DNA of 64,000 nt from Shewanella vesiculosa (GTDB lineage Bacteria > Pseudomonadota > Gammaproteobacteria > Enterobacterales > Shewanellaceae): the NCBI RefSeq assembly GCF_021560015.1, contig NZ_CP073588.1, positions 248,001-312,000 on the forward strand, given 5' to 3'. Below are positions 37,875 through 46,642 of this stretch, piece by piece. The notes under the pieces were generated by a model. That model had not been told where the DNA came from. It saw only the letters and a list, made by a program, of their open reading frames with translations, and did not search any database. The translations under genes and the position numbers were made by a program. The number at the start of each line of letters is the position of its first letter. Within the stretch, counting starts at the first letter, position 1.

Positions 37875-39506
37875 TTAGGGATTTAGTTGTTTAATTAATG
37901 ATTTTTTACCTGCATCAGGTTGCCGATAAGCCAAAATGGCATCCATAAGTGATTTTTTGTCAATTGCTTGTGGATGATTACTGTATTTATCTGCTTGTAA
38001 TTTATTCAGTGCCGCCGACAATTGCTCAGATAAGCCACTGATTTGCGTTAGCGTCATGAATTTTCCTAAGCGTTCACTAAAATAGCCTTGTACTGCGACA
38101 ATAGCAGCACTGCTATCGTTACGGTCACATGCATCGATAATGGCATCGAGGCCTTTTGCGGTTGTTTTAGGCTTTGTTTTTTGACTTTTATTGTCATCAT
38201 CTGTGTATGGCTGTGCTCGGTTTGCCGATACCGCCTTACGCCATAATACTAAGGTGATAAGCCATAACATCCCCAGAACGGCACTTAATAGTGGCCAATA
38301 TCCGCGACCTTGAACTGCGCTAAAATTATCAACGGGTGGAATGTCAGTGGTTGCCGTTGAGCTGCCGATTACGTTAATTGTTCGTTCTGGTAACGTGGCA
38401 AATTGTTGTTTTTTAAGATGTGGGTTCCACCAAGGTACACGGAACTCAGGTAGGGTATAGGTTCCCGGTTTTGTTGGCACAATCGCGGTAGTGATACTGT
38501 ATTGCGACACGACTTGGTTGTCGCGAACAAAAGTTTGTCTTACTGGTTTTTCTGGGTAGGCTTTTAAGCCTTCAGTCAGCGGAATATCAATATCTGGTAA
38601 ACTGGTGTCATCCGTATTGGATGCGATTAAACTAATTGAACGGGTAATTGGGCTACCGACTTCAAATTCATTAACATCTTCTGGCCAAGTTTCTTTTAAT
38701 ACTGCAATATCGCTGACTAACCATTTTCCTTTATAGCTTGGGGGAATAGGGTTGATTTGAATTACCTGCCTTTCGGCTGCAGTTTGTATTGGTCGACTTT
38801 CATTAAAACCAAACATACCTCCACGCCTAGGAGCCTCGACAATAACATCACCCGAAAAGCCGGCGCCATTAATCACCAACTCTCCAGGCAGATCAGCAAT
38901 AATCCCATAAGTACGTTCAATCACTCTAAAACGGCGGCCATCGACAATTTCGCTTCCGTCTTTATCTTCACCGATTTGCTTGATTTGTGCCCCTTCAATG
39001 GCTGGAGCACTGAGCACTCCACGTTGTAATTCTACTGCAAGATACAATTTTACTTTATAGGTGATTAACTGGCCGACATAAGCATCAGAGGCACTCGTCG
39101 ATATTCTCATGAATACATTTTCAGCTTTGTCGGCTGTTGTGCCTTGTGGGATCACTTTAAGATTAATCGGGTTTGAGCTCACGCCTTTGATGTTAAATGC
39201 GGGAATCGTGATATTACCTACTGATTTAGGTGATAATAATATCTGCCAACGAGTTTCTTTTGTGGTGTCAAAATTAACCATTTTGGTACTGCGACCTACA
39301 CTGGTTCTGCCGACAATAAAGTTTTTCAGTAATATCGAAGTGTCCAATTCGTTGGCACTGAGATCGTCGTCAGCAGTTACATCGAGTACGAAGTATTCAC
39401 CAGCAACCACAGGGTTACGGTCTACAGTTGCTTGTACTTGGCTCATTGCAAATACAGGAGCTGCAATAATCAATAGCAATAAGCTAAAAAAAGTTCTAAT
39501 TACCAC
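37875..39506 (-). CDS. batD: BatD-family protein
   Basis: A 543-residue envelope protein with an N-terminal signal peptide (to about residue 20, APVFA), a long beta-rich periplasmic part (about 21-405) and one membrane span (about 408-428, YWPLLSAVLGMLWLITLVLW) followed by a cytosolic tail. This is the layout of BatD, named for aerotolerance in Bacteroides. It overlaps the BatB/C gene by 7 bp and is the last gene of the operon. Confidence 0.88.
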   Translation of the reverse strand: MVIRTFFSLLLLIIAAPVFAMSQVQATVDRNPVVAGEYFVLDVTADDDLSANELDTSILLKNFIVGRTSVGRSTKMVNFDTTKETRWQILLSPKSVGNITIPAFNIKGVSSNPINLKVIPQGTTADKAENVFMRISTSASDAYVGQLITYKVKLYLAVELQRGVLSAPAIEGAQIKQIGEDKDGSEIVDGRRFRVIERTYGIIADLPGELVINGAGFSGDVIVEAPRRGGMFGFNESRPIQTAAERQVIQINPIPPSYKGKWLVSDIAVLKETWPEDVNEFEVGSPITRSISLIASNTDDTSLPDIDIPLTEGLKAYPEKPVRQTFVRDNQVVSQYSITTAIVPTKPGTYTLPEFRVPWWNPHLKKQQFATLPERTINVIGSSTATTDIPPVDNFSAVQGRGYWPLLSAVLGMLWLITLVLWRKAVSANRAQPYTDDDNKSQKTKPKTTAKGLDAIIDACDRNDSSAAIVAVQGYFSERLGKFMTLTQISGLSEQLSAALNKLQADKYSNHPQAIDKKSLMDAILAYRQPDAGKKSLIKQLNP

Positions 39507-41602
39507 TGTTCATTATCCTCACGTGGTTGACTGTTTTGACGACGTTTTTGATATTCAAGTTGCATTTTATTACGGATTAATACTTGGGGATCTTCATTGA
39601 TAGCGCGAAGAGCCCTTTCCATGTCCGCTGGCAGTGAATCTTGATTCATCTGCGATGCTGATACCATTTCAGCTGGTTTATCTTGCGAATTACCTTCGGA
39701 GTTTGCAAGGTCAGAAGCCTTAGCTGCGCTCATCTTCTGTTTATCATCAGTAGGCTGATCTTCATTTTTGCTCGCACTGGCTTGCATGCTAGATTCATTA
39801 CTTTCAGGTGAGTCTTGCGATTGATCATTTTTGGGTGAACCCTTGTTATCATTAGTCTTTGGTGATGATTGTGGCTCTGAGCTATTTTGTTGTGAGTCAT
39901 TTTTTTGCTCACCTGACGGCTGATCATTTGATGCTGATTGAGATTGTTTTTCATCTTGCTTTTGATCTTTTTCAGCTGACTTATCGCTATCAGAGGAGCT
40001 ATCATTACTGTCTTTAGATTGAGTTTCAGCGCGCTGATCTTGGTTTTGCTGACTCGATTGGTCTTGTTGACCTTGCTGGTTTTTTTGTTCACCGGCCTTA
40101 GACTTATCCGGTTCTGACTGTGGTGATTTGTCTTTATTAGAAGATTGCTCAGAAGATGAGTTTTGATCATCTTTTGAGTCGGATGAGTCTTGTTGTGATT
40201 TATCCGACTCTTGTTCTGATGAGTCTTTTTTCTGTTGTTCGAGCAGTTGTTGAGCTAAGGCTAAATTCTGTTCTGCTTCGATAAAAGGTGATTGCGCGGC
40301 AATCGCTTTTTGATAACGAGTAATGGCTTCTGGGTAGTCTTTCAGCTGCATCAATGCATTACCTTGGTTGAATAACCCTTGGGCAGTATTATTTTGTTCA
40401 AACTCTGCCAGTGCCTGTTGATAATTACCCGCTTTGTAATGTGCAGAGGCGCGCCATTGAGTGTCTTTAAATGTGTCAGCAGCTTGAGCAAACTCACCTT
40501 GCTGAAATGCCGATTCGGCTTGTTGATCTTGGGTTTGCCATAAATCTTGCCACACCGACGCTTGTGCTGGTTGACTGTGAGTTAGGCCAAACGCCATTGC
40601 TGCAGACAATAGCAAAACAGGATTAAGCATAACCGTTAATAATCCTTGTCTAAAACTCATTAATATTGGGATGACTAATAACATTGCCAGATATGGCCCG
40701 AGATCTTGCCAAGTCTCATCAGCGAGTTCTGTTTCACTCGCTTTGCCGTCTGAGGCTAACCATTGTGTAAGAGTTGAAATATCGCTGCCATCTGTTTGCG
40801 CTGGCACTAGGATACCCTGATGTTGCTTTACTAGTTTTTGTAATAAACCATAATCGGTTTTAGCGACAACCACTTCATTACTGTTATCTCGCAATAACTG
40901 ACCATCAGCTAAACGGATCGGGGCGCCTTGTTTACTGCCAAATGCCATAATGGATAAACGATAACGGTCGTTGACTGCACTGGTTGCTTGATTAAATTGC
41001 TGTGCAGAAATACCATCAGTCATCACTATAATGTCGCCACTGACATGGCCACCTTGAGCTAATAGTTTCTCTGCCAGTGATAATGCTGCTGCTAAATTAG
41101 ATCCTTTGGTTGGCATAATATCAGGTGATAATGTGGGTAATAAATTTAAAATGGTGCTGCTATCACGAGTTAACGGGCTGATAGTGTAAGCGTCACCAGC
41201 GTAGGCAATGAGTCCTGTTTCGCCTTCTTTGAGTTCGTTTAGTAAATCGGTAGCTCTAAATTTGGCATAAGATAAGCGATTCGGGCTTAAGTCTGTGGCA
41301 TACATAGACTGCGACATGTCCATAATGAGCACTCTACCTTGCTCAGTAGCAAATACCGGCAAACTTTGTTTATTCAACGCTGGGCCGGCAAGCGCAATCA
41401 CTGCAATTATCCAGCAGGCAATCAGTACCCATTTAGGTTGATGAGTTTTCTCCACGGTTTGGGTCACCAGTAACTGACTTAAATGCGGGGAGATATATTG
41501 TTTCCATGCTGATTGCTGGCTATGTCTACGCCAAAATAATGCACTTAATATCAATACTGGAATCATGCCCAATAGCCATTCAGGGCGAATGAAATGTATC
41601 AT
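39500..41602 (-). CDS. BatB/BatC fusion: von Willebrand factor A domain plus TPR and low-complexity tail
   Basis: A 700-residue inner-membrane protein. Two membrane spans near residues 8-24 and 58-74 precede a VWA domain (about 85-280) with the metal site DMSQSM. Further spans near 300-345 lead to TPR repeats (about 355-460, GNALMQLKDYPEAITRYQKAI). Residues about 465-650 are extremely rich in Ser, Gln, Asp, Asn and Lys and look disordered. BatB and BatC are separate genes in some bacteria and are fused here. It overlaps batA by 4 bp. Bat proteins are thought to form an envelope complex with the MoxR ATPase. Confidence 0.88.
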   Translation of the reverse strand: MIHFIRPEWLLGMIPVLILSALFWRRHSQQSAWKQYISPHLSQLLVTQTVEKTHQPKWVLIACWIIAVIALAGPALNKQSLPVFATEQGRVLIMDMSQSMYATDLSPNRLSYAKFRATDLLNELKEGETGLIAYAGDAYTISPLTRDSSTILNLLPTLSPDIMPTKGSNLAAALSLAEKLLAQGGHVSGDIIVMTDGISAQQFNQATSAVNDRYRLSIMAFGSKQGAPIRLADGQLLRDNSNEVVVAKTDYGLLQKLVKQHQGILVPAQTDGSDISTLTQWLASDGKASETELADETWQDLGPYLAMLLVIPILMSFRQGLLTVMLNPVLLLSAAMAFGLTHSQPAQASVWQDLWQTQDQQAESAFQQGEFAQAADTFKDTQWRASAHYKAGNYQQALAEFEQNNTAQGLFNQGNALMQLKDYPEAITRYQKAIAAQSPFIEAEQNLALAQQLLEQQKKDSSEQESDKSQQDSSDSKDDQNSSSEQSSNKDKSPQSEPDKSKAGEQKNQQGQQDQSSQQNQDQRAETQSKDSNDSSSDSDKSAEKDQKQDEKQSQSASNDQPSGEQKNDSQQNSSEPQSSPKTNDNKGSPKNDQSQDSPESNESSMQASASKNEDQPTDDKQKMSAAKASDLANSEGNSQDKPAEMVSASQMNQDSLPADMERALRAINEDPQVLIRNKMQLEYQKRRQNSQPREDNEQW

Positions 41603-42606
41603 TGTTGATCCGCCTCTTTGCTAGACTTGATTTTAGGCCATAACTGATTTGGCCATTGTTGCTGCAAACTGATTAAGAAGCTGATTAGTAATGACATTAA
41701 TAAAGGCCAATAAAATAATTCACTTTTTGGGCGGTAACTTAATTGATCTCGGCTTACCGGCTCTAACTTGTCTATTTCTTGATAAATGCTGTTTAACTCT
41801 TCACTGTTACGAGCTCTAAAATATCGACCTTTAGTGATGCTGGCTAATTTTTTGAGTTGCTCCTCGTCTAAATCCATTGAAGGATTAATTCGCTCTTTAC
41901 CAAAAATAGTGCGCCGTTCTAATATTTCTGCACCCACGCCGATAGTGTAAATGGTGACATTACGTTTAGCCGCAATTTGGGCAGCGACTTCGGGATCAAT
42001 ATTGCCAGCATTATTAGATCCGTCAGTGAGGAGAATTAGTACACGATTACTTTCATCGACTTTATCAAAACGTTTTACCGCTAAGGCAATCGCTTCACCA
42101 ATAGCGGTTTGCTTACCTACTAGGCCTATTTGCGCATCATCTAAAAACGTGGCTACAGAGCGGCGATCTAGGGTCAACGGTGCTTGTAAATAGGCATGGT
42201 CTGCAAATAATATGAGTCCGAGCCGATCTCCTTTTCGACGCTCAATGAAATCACTTAATACATGCTGAATTAACGTAAATCGATTAACCGTTTGCCCGTT
42301 TATCACCATATCTTCAATTTGCATACTGCCCGATAAATCAACTGCCATCATTAAATCACGACCTTTGGCGGGTAATTCAATCGGGTCTCCTAACCATTGT
42401 GGCCTTGCTATTGCTAATAGAAGAAAAATCCACATTAACCAATACCGTTTACGACTCACTTTGTGATTGACCGCCCTTGAGTGCGTCATCGTAGTAGCGA
42501 TGCCTGGTAACTGTAAATGTCCACCGGCACTGTCTATATTAATACGCTTAATCAATAACGGCAGTGGCAGTAAGAGTAATAACCATGGCCAGTAAAATGC
42601 TAACAT
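41599..42606 (-). CDS. batA: BatA: von Willebrand factor A domain protein
   Basis: A 335-residue inner-membrane protein with two N-terminal spans (about 5-20 and 54-68), a VWA domain (about 85-285) and a C-terminal span (about 300-318). The metal site motif is DLSGSM near residue 91, and the T and D of the MIDAS site are seen in TAIGEAI and LLTDGSNNAG. The gene overlaps both neighbours, a sign of tight coupling in the moxR-bat operon. Confidence 0.9.
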   Translation of the reverse strand: MLAFYWPWLLLLLPLPLLIKRINIDSAGGHLQLPGIATTMTHSRAVNHKVSRKRYWLMWIFLLLAIARPQWLGDPIELPAKGRDLMMAVDLSGSMQIEDMVINGQTVNRFTLIQHVLSDFIERRKGDRLGLILFADHAYLQAPLTLDRRSVATFLDDAQIGLVGKQTAIGEAIALAVKRFDKVDESNRVLILLTDGSNNAGNIDPEVAAQIAAKRNVTIYTIGVGAEILERRTIFGKERINPSMDLDEEQLKKLASITKGRYFRARNSEELNSIYQEIDKLEPVSRDQLSYRPKSELFYWPLLMSLLISFLISLQQQWPNQLWPKIKSSKEADQQ

Positions 42607-43148
42607 TTGGCCTCCTGATGTGGATTGTTGGATATTAAGGTCGCATCACTAAAAGCATGCTTATTGTTGAGCCAAGCTTGTGCTAACTGGAGTAATTGGA
42701 CTTTTTCGGCTTGATCTAAGCCGCTCGCTTGGTGACGCTTAACGAGTAATTGTCCTATTTGATGTTGTTGATCTGGCGCGAGACGAGTATCTAACCAATC
42801 AAACCAAGGTTGACCATTGAGTTTAGCGAGGTGTTCTCGTGGTAGATAAGTTAATGCGGTACGCTTGAGTAAGCTATTGACTTGTGCTGCAAAGCTATCA
42901 TCTTCGACATTATAACTTTGTAAAAGTGTTAGGGCTATTTTGCGTGGTGCATGATATTGATGTTGTTTATATAAACGCTTGCCCAACCAAACGGCTAAAA
43001 TAATCAATACGGCTGCGATTATCCAATATCCTGGCGCAATCGGCATGGTGCTGATCGGGGCGGGTAACGCAATATCGTGCAATTGAGCTAAAGCCGATGC
43101 GTTGGCATCAATTGGCATTGGTTGTGATGGTATGTTTGGCGTGGTCAT
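42600..43148 (-). CDS. DUF4381 domain protein
   Basis: A 182-residue protein with one membrane span (about 43-60, YWIIAAVLIILAVWLGKRLY) and a cytosolic helical part (ALTLLQSYNVEDDSFAAQVNSLLKR). Proteins of this type sit between the DUF58 and VWA genes of moxR operons in gammaproteobacteria, as here. The function is unknown, but the place suggests a part of the same membrane complex. It overlaps batA by 7 bp and begins directly after the DUF58 gene. Confidence 0.82.
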   Translation of the reverse strand: MTTPNIPSQPMPIDANASALAQLHDIALPAPISTMPIAPGYWIIAAVLIILAVWLGKRLYKQHQYHAPRKIALTLLQSYNVEDDSFAAQVNSLLKRTALTYLPREHLAKLNGQPWFDWLDTRLAPDQQHQIGQLLVKRHQASGLDQAEKVQLLQLAQAWLNNKHAFSDATLISNNPHQEAKC

Positions 43149-44084
43149 TTAACGTAAAATATCCAATTGGGCACTGAGCGGTTTAGCGGCATCAATTAAT
43201 TTTGGTTGCACTTTAATCAAATTCATTAAAGCAAAAAATTGTTGTTGCTGCGCTTGTTGATTCGCTAACCAAGCCTCGTAACTTTGCCGAGTTAAGGTCA
43301 ATTGTTGTTGGCCATCTCGAACGGGTAAGGCAAATTGTTTTGGTAACGCCAAGGTTCCTTGTCTTAATGGATCGGTTACCACAAATGCTCCGATATCACA
43401 GTGACGTGATAATTCAGTTAATGGTGCTAAGCATTGTTGGTTAATATGTTGACCGTCGGTAATAATCCAGATTAGAGAACCAGGTTTTGCAATACGTTGT
43501 AAACGTTGACAGGCTTTAAACATATGGCCTGGATCAGGTGACAATTGATTAATTTGCTTTAATTGCTGCTGATGAACATCAATTAACCCCGACGTTAATT
43601 GCAAAATACCTTGGCGACGACTTCGCGGTTTAAGTTCTAAGTGATTAGTTTCACTGGCGATTAACGCCCCAAGCCTATCGCCATTATTGATTGCATTCCA
43701 ACCTAATGTGGTCGCTAAATGGGCTATCTGGACAGATTGAAGTAATAATTGCGAGCCAAAATATGAGCTGTGGCTCAAATCTATCAACAGCAGGATAGGA
43801 CGTTCGCGTTCCTCCACAAATAACTTAGTGTGCGCAACTCCGGTTCGCGCAGTTACTCGCCAGTCAATGGTTCGAACATCATCACCATTTTGGTAATGAC
43901 GAACTTCAGCAAACTCCATACCGCGGCCTTTTATTTGACTGCTTCGATGACCCGACAAGGCTGCTTTTGCCCGCGACTTATGATCGGGGAGGGCGCGCGA
44001 CAAGCTCTGGCAAGCAATTAATTCTTGCTCATTTAAGCTCATACCATCACTGTAAAGGGGTAATGAGTAGGTTTGGTTCATCAT
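43149..44084 (-). CDS. DUF58 protein of the MoxR operon
   Basis: A 311-residue cytosolic protein with the DUF58 signature GRGMEFAEVRHYQNGDD followed by RTIDWRVTARTG (about 53-82) and a VWA-like fold with LLIDLSHSS near residue 107. DUF58 proteins accompany MoxR ATPases nearly everywhere and are thought to be their substrates or partners. It lies 41 bp after moxR. Confidence 0.9.
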   Translation of the reverse strand: MMNQTYSLPLYSDGMSLNEQELIACQSLSRALPDHKSRAKAALSGHRSSQIKGRGMEFAEVRHYQNGDDVRTIDWRVTARTGVAHTKLFVEERERPILLLIDLSHSSYFGSQLLLQSVQIAHLATTLGWNAINNGDRLGALIASETNHLELKPRSRRQGILQLTSGLIDVHQQQLKQINQLSPDPGHMFKACQRLQRIAKPGSLIWIITDGQHINQQCLAPLTELSRHCDIGAFVVTDPLRQGTLALPKQFALPVRDGQQQLTLTRQSYEAWLANQQAQQQQFFALMNLIKVQPKLIDAAKPLSAQLDILR

Positions 44085-44125
44085 AATCTAATCATGCTCA
44101 ATAATAAGTGCACCTATTGCAACAT

Positions 44126-45094
44126 CTACGGTACGGCAACTTGACTCAGAATATGATCAATCACTTGATCTGCCGTAACACCTTCAGCTTGAGCTTGATA
44201 GCTGAGTAACAAGCGGTGCCGTAAAACATTGGGCGCAACCGCTTGAATATCTTCTGGCGATACAAAGTCTCGTTCATACAGCCAAGCGCGTGCTCTTGCA
44301 CAACGTTCTAATGAAATAGTGGCGCGTGGACTGACACCATACTCGAGCCATTTTGCTAAATCTGCGCCATATCTTGCTGGTTGGCGAGTCGCCATAATAA
44401 TCTCAACGATGTACTTTTCGAGTGGCTCAGCTAAATAAATATCTAATGCCTGATCTCTTGCTGCAAAAACATCTGCTTGCGCAACAGGATCTATCGTTGG
44501 TAATTGGTGTGTCTTAGCCTCTTTACGGGACTGGCGTAAGATTTCGCATTCGGTTTCGGCACTGGGGTAATCGAGGTTTAAATGCATTAAAAAACGATCT
44601 AACTGTGCCTCAGGTAAGGGGTAGGTACCTTCGTTTTCGAGTGGGTTTTGGGTTGCCATAACTAAAAAAAGTGGCGGCAGAGGATAACTGTGTTTTCCTA
44701 CAGTAACTTGGCCTTCAGCCATGGCTTCTAATAAAGCAGATTGTACTTTGGCAGGGGCTCGGTTAATTTCATCTGCAAGGATTAAGTTATGGAAAATGGG
44801 CCCTGCTTCAAATTCAAATGTACCGGTTTGTTGGCGATAAATATCGGTACCGGTTAAATCGGCAGGCAGCAAATCGGGCGTAAACTGAATACGATGAAAC
44901 TCACCTTCGACACCGTCGCATAGTGCTTTTACCGCTCGCGTTTTTGCTAAACCTGGTGGACCTTCAACTAATAAATGACCATTTGCGATAAGTGCTATCA
45001 GCAAGTTTTCTGTTAATACGGGTTGACCTAAGACAACAGTATCTAAATAGGCGCGGAGTGAGTGAAAACGACTTAACGGCATAGTAGTACTCAA
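44126..45094 (-). CDS. MoxR-family AAA ATPase
   Basis: A 322-residue AAA+ ATPase. Walker A is GPPGLAKTR near residue 41, Walker B LILADEINRAP near residue 105, with sensor 1 in VMATQNPLENEGTYPLPEAQ and an arginine-rich C-terminal lid (GVSPRATISLERCARA). MoxR ATPases act as chaperones that remodel or load cofactors into partners, usually with VWA proteins, three genes of which follow. It is the first gene of a six-gene operon, divergent from fadI. Confidence 0.93.
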   Translation of the reverse strand: MSTTMPLSRFHSLRAYLDTVVLGQPVLTENLLIALIANGHLLVEGPPGLAKTRAVKALCDGVEGEFHRIQFTPDLLPADLTGTDIYRQQTGTFEFEAGPIFHNLILADEINRAPAKVQSALLEAMAEGQVTVGKHSYPLPPLFLVMATQNPLENEGTYPLPEAQLDRFLMHLNLDYPSAETECEILRQSRKEAKTHQLPTIDPVAQADVFAARDQALDIYLAEPLEKYIVEIIMATRQPARYGADLAKWLEYGVSPRATISLERCARARAWLYERDFVSPEDIQAVAPNVLRHRLLLSYQAQAEGVTADQVIDHILSQVAVP

Positions 45095-45198
45095 TTTATT
45101 TAGTTGGCATTGGGTGTATTAAATCCTATGTTATGAATTCTATTGGTTTTTGGCTAGTAGGATTAACACAATTTAACTCTTTATGAAGTAGATAGTTG

Positions 45199-45212
45199 TA
45201 AACGCCTGTTTA
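45199..45212. promoter_or_regulatory. PsrA-like operator upstream of fadIJ
   Basis: TAAACGCCTGTTTA is a palindrome AAAC-N4-GTTT, the form reported for PsrA boxes in fatty-acid genes. It lies about 120 bp before fadI and within reach of the divergent moxR promoter. Confidence 0.5.
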
Positions 45213-45250
45213 AAACCGTTCAATAAAAAGTTAGAATCAGGTCACACTTT

Positions 45251-45267
45251 GATGGTCTGACCAGATT
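45251..45267. promoter_or_regulatory. FadR-like operator upstream of fadIJ
   Basis: The core TGGTCTGACCA (45253-45263) is exactly the palindrome TGGTCnGACCA of the FadR site, with AGATT after it. It lies about 65 bp before the fadI start, a good place for repression by FadR that is lifted by long-chain acyl-CoA. Confidence 0.7.
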
Positions 45268-45330
45268 ATCTGGCAACATATAAACTTACCGGCTGAGCCG
45301 AGATGAGCTAACAATAATAGAGGGTGACAC

Positions 45331-46642
45331 ATGAGTGATAGACAACAAGTAACGAATTCCCGGGGTGAACGCATTGCGATTGTTGCCGGTTTAAGAACAC
45401 CATTTGCAAAACAAGCAACAGCCTTTCATGGCGTATCTGCGCTAGATATGGGCAAAATGGTGGTAAATGAGTTGCTGTCTCGCTCTGAAATTGATCCTCA
45501 ATTAATTGAACAACTAGTGTATGGCCAAGTTGTACAAATGCCAGCAGCGCCAAATATAGCCCGTGAAATTGTACTGGGTACCGGAATGAATGTGTCAACT
45601 GATGCCTATTCTGTCACTCGAGCTTGTGCAACTAGTTTCCAGTCTGCGGTTAACGTCGCTGAGTCAATTATGACTGGCAACATTGAAATCGGTTTAGCGG
45701 GTGGTTCGGATTCTTCTTCTGTGTTACCGATTGGGGTATCAAAAAAGCTGGCACATGCTTTAGTCGACTTAAATAAAGCACGCACTTTTAAGCAGAAATT
45801 TGCGATTGCACGCCGTTTAGGCTTGAAAGACTTAATGCCAGTACCGCCTGCGGTTGCTGAATATTCAACGGGTTTGTCTATGGGGCAAACCGCAGAACAA
45901 ATGGCTAAGACTTACAACATCAGTCGTGCAGATCAAGATGCATTAGCGCATCGTTCACATACATTAGCCACTGAAACCTGGAATTCTGGCGTGCTTCAAC
46001 AAGAGGTGATGACAGCTCATATTCCACCTTTTAAACAATTTATCGACCGCGATAATAATATTCGTGAAAACTCTGTATTAGAGTCTTACGCCAAATTGCG
46101 TCCCGCATTTGATCGCAAGCACGGTACCGTGACTGCCGCCAACAGTACGCCATTAACTGATGGTGCTTCAGCCATTATTTTAATGAGTGAAGGTCGAGCC
46201 AAAGCTCTAGGTTATCAGCCAATTGGCTATATCAAAAGTTATGCATTTACCGCTATTGATGTTTGGCAAGATATGTTAATGGGGCCGTCTTATGCCACGC
46301 CATTAGCATTAAAACGCGCAGGAATGGAATTAGAAGATTTAACTCTCATTGAAATGCACGAAGCATTTGCGGCGCAAACATTAGCTAACATGCAAATGTT
46401 TGCTTCAAAGAAATTTGCTGCAGAGAAGTTAGGTCGTAGTCGCGCCATTGGCGAAATCGACATGAGTAAGTTTAATGTTTTGGGGGGGCTCGTTGGCTTA
46501 TGGCCATCCTTTTGCGGCAACCGGAACACGTTTGATTACCCAAGTGTGTCGAGAGCTTAAGCGTCGTGGTGGTGGAACGGGATTAGCGACAGCTTGTGCC
46601 GCGGGTGGTTTAGGTGTTGCAATGATTTTAGAGGTGGAGTAA
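45331..46642 (+). CDS. fadI: Acetyl-CoA C-acyltransferase FadI, frame broken by a 1-nt insertion
   Basis: A thiolase that performs the last step of fatty-acid beta-oxidation as beta subunit of the FadIJ complex. The nucleophile Cys is in [11 protein letters not shown] near residue 99. The frame fails at 46482-46489, where a run of G is one base too long ([17 protein letters not shown] is expected). Beyond it the second reading frame holds the C-terminal Cys in [10 protein letters not shown]. Removing one G gives 436 residues, the length of E. coli FadI. The stop overlaps the fadJ ATG by one base. Homopolymer sequencing error is likely. Confidence 0.92.

Noticed and set aside
39730..40170. 146-residue basic frame within the BatB/C gene
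   Set aside because: It is the Ser/Gln/Asp-rich low-complexity tail read in another frame.
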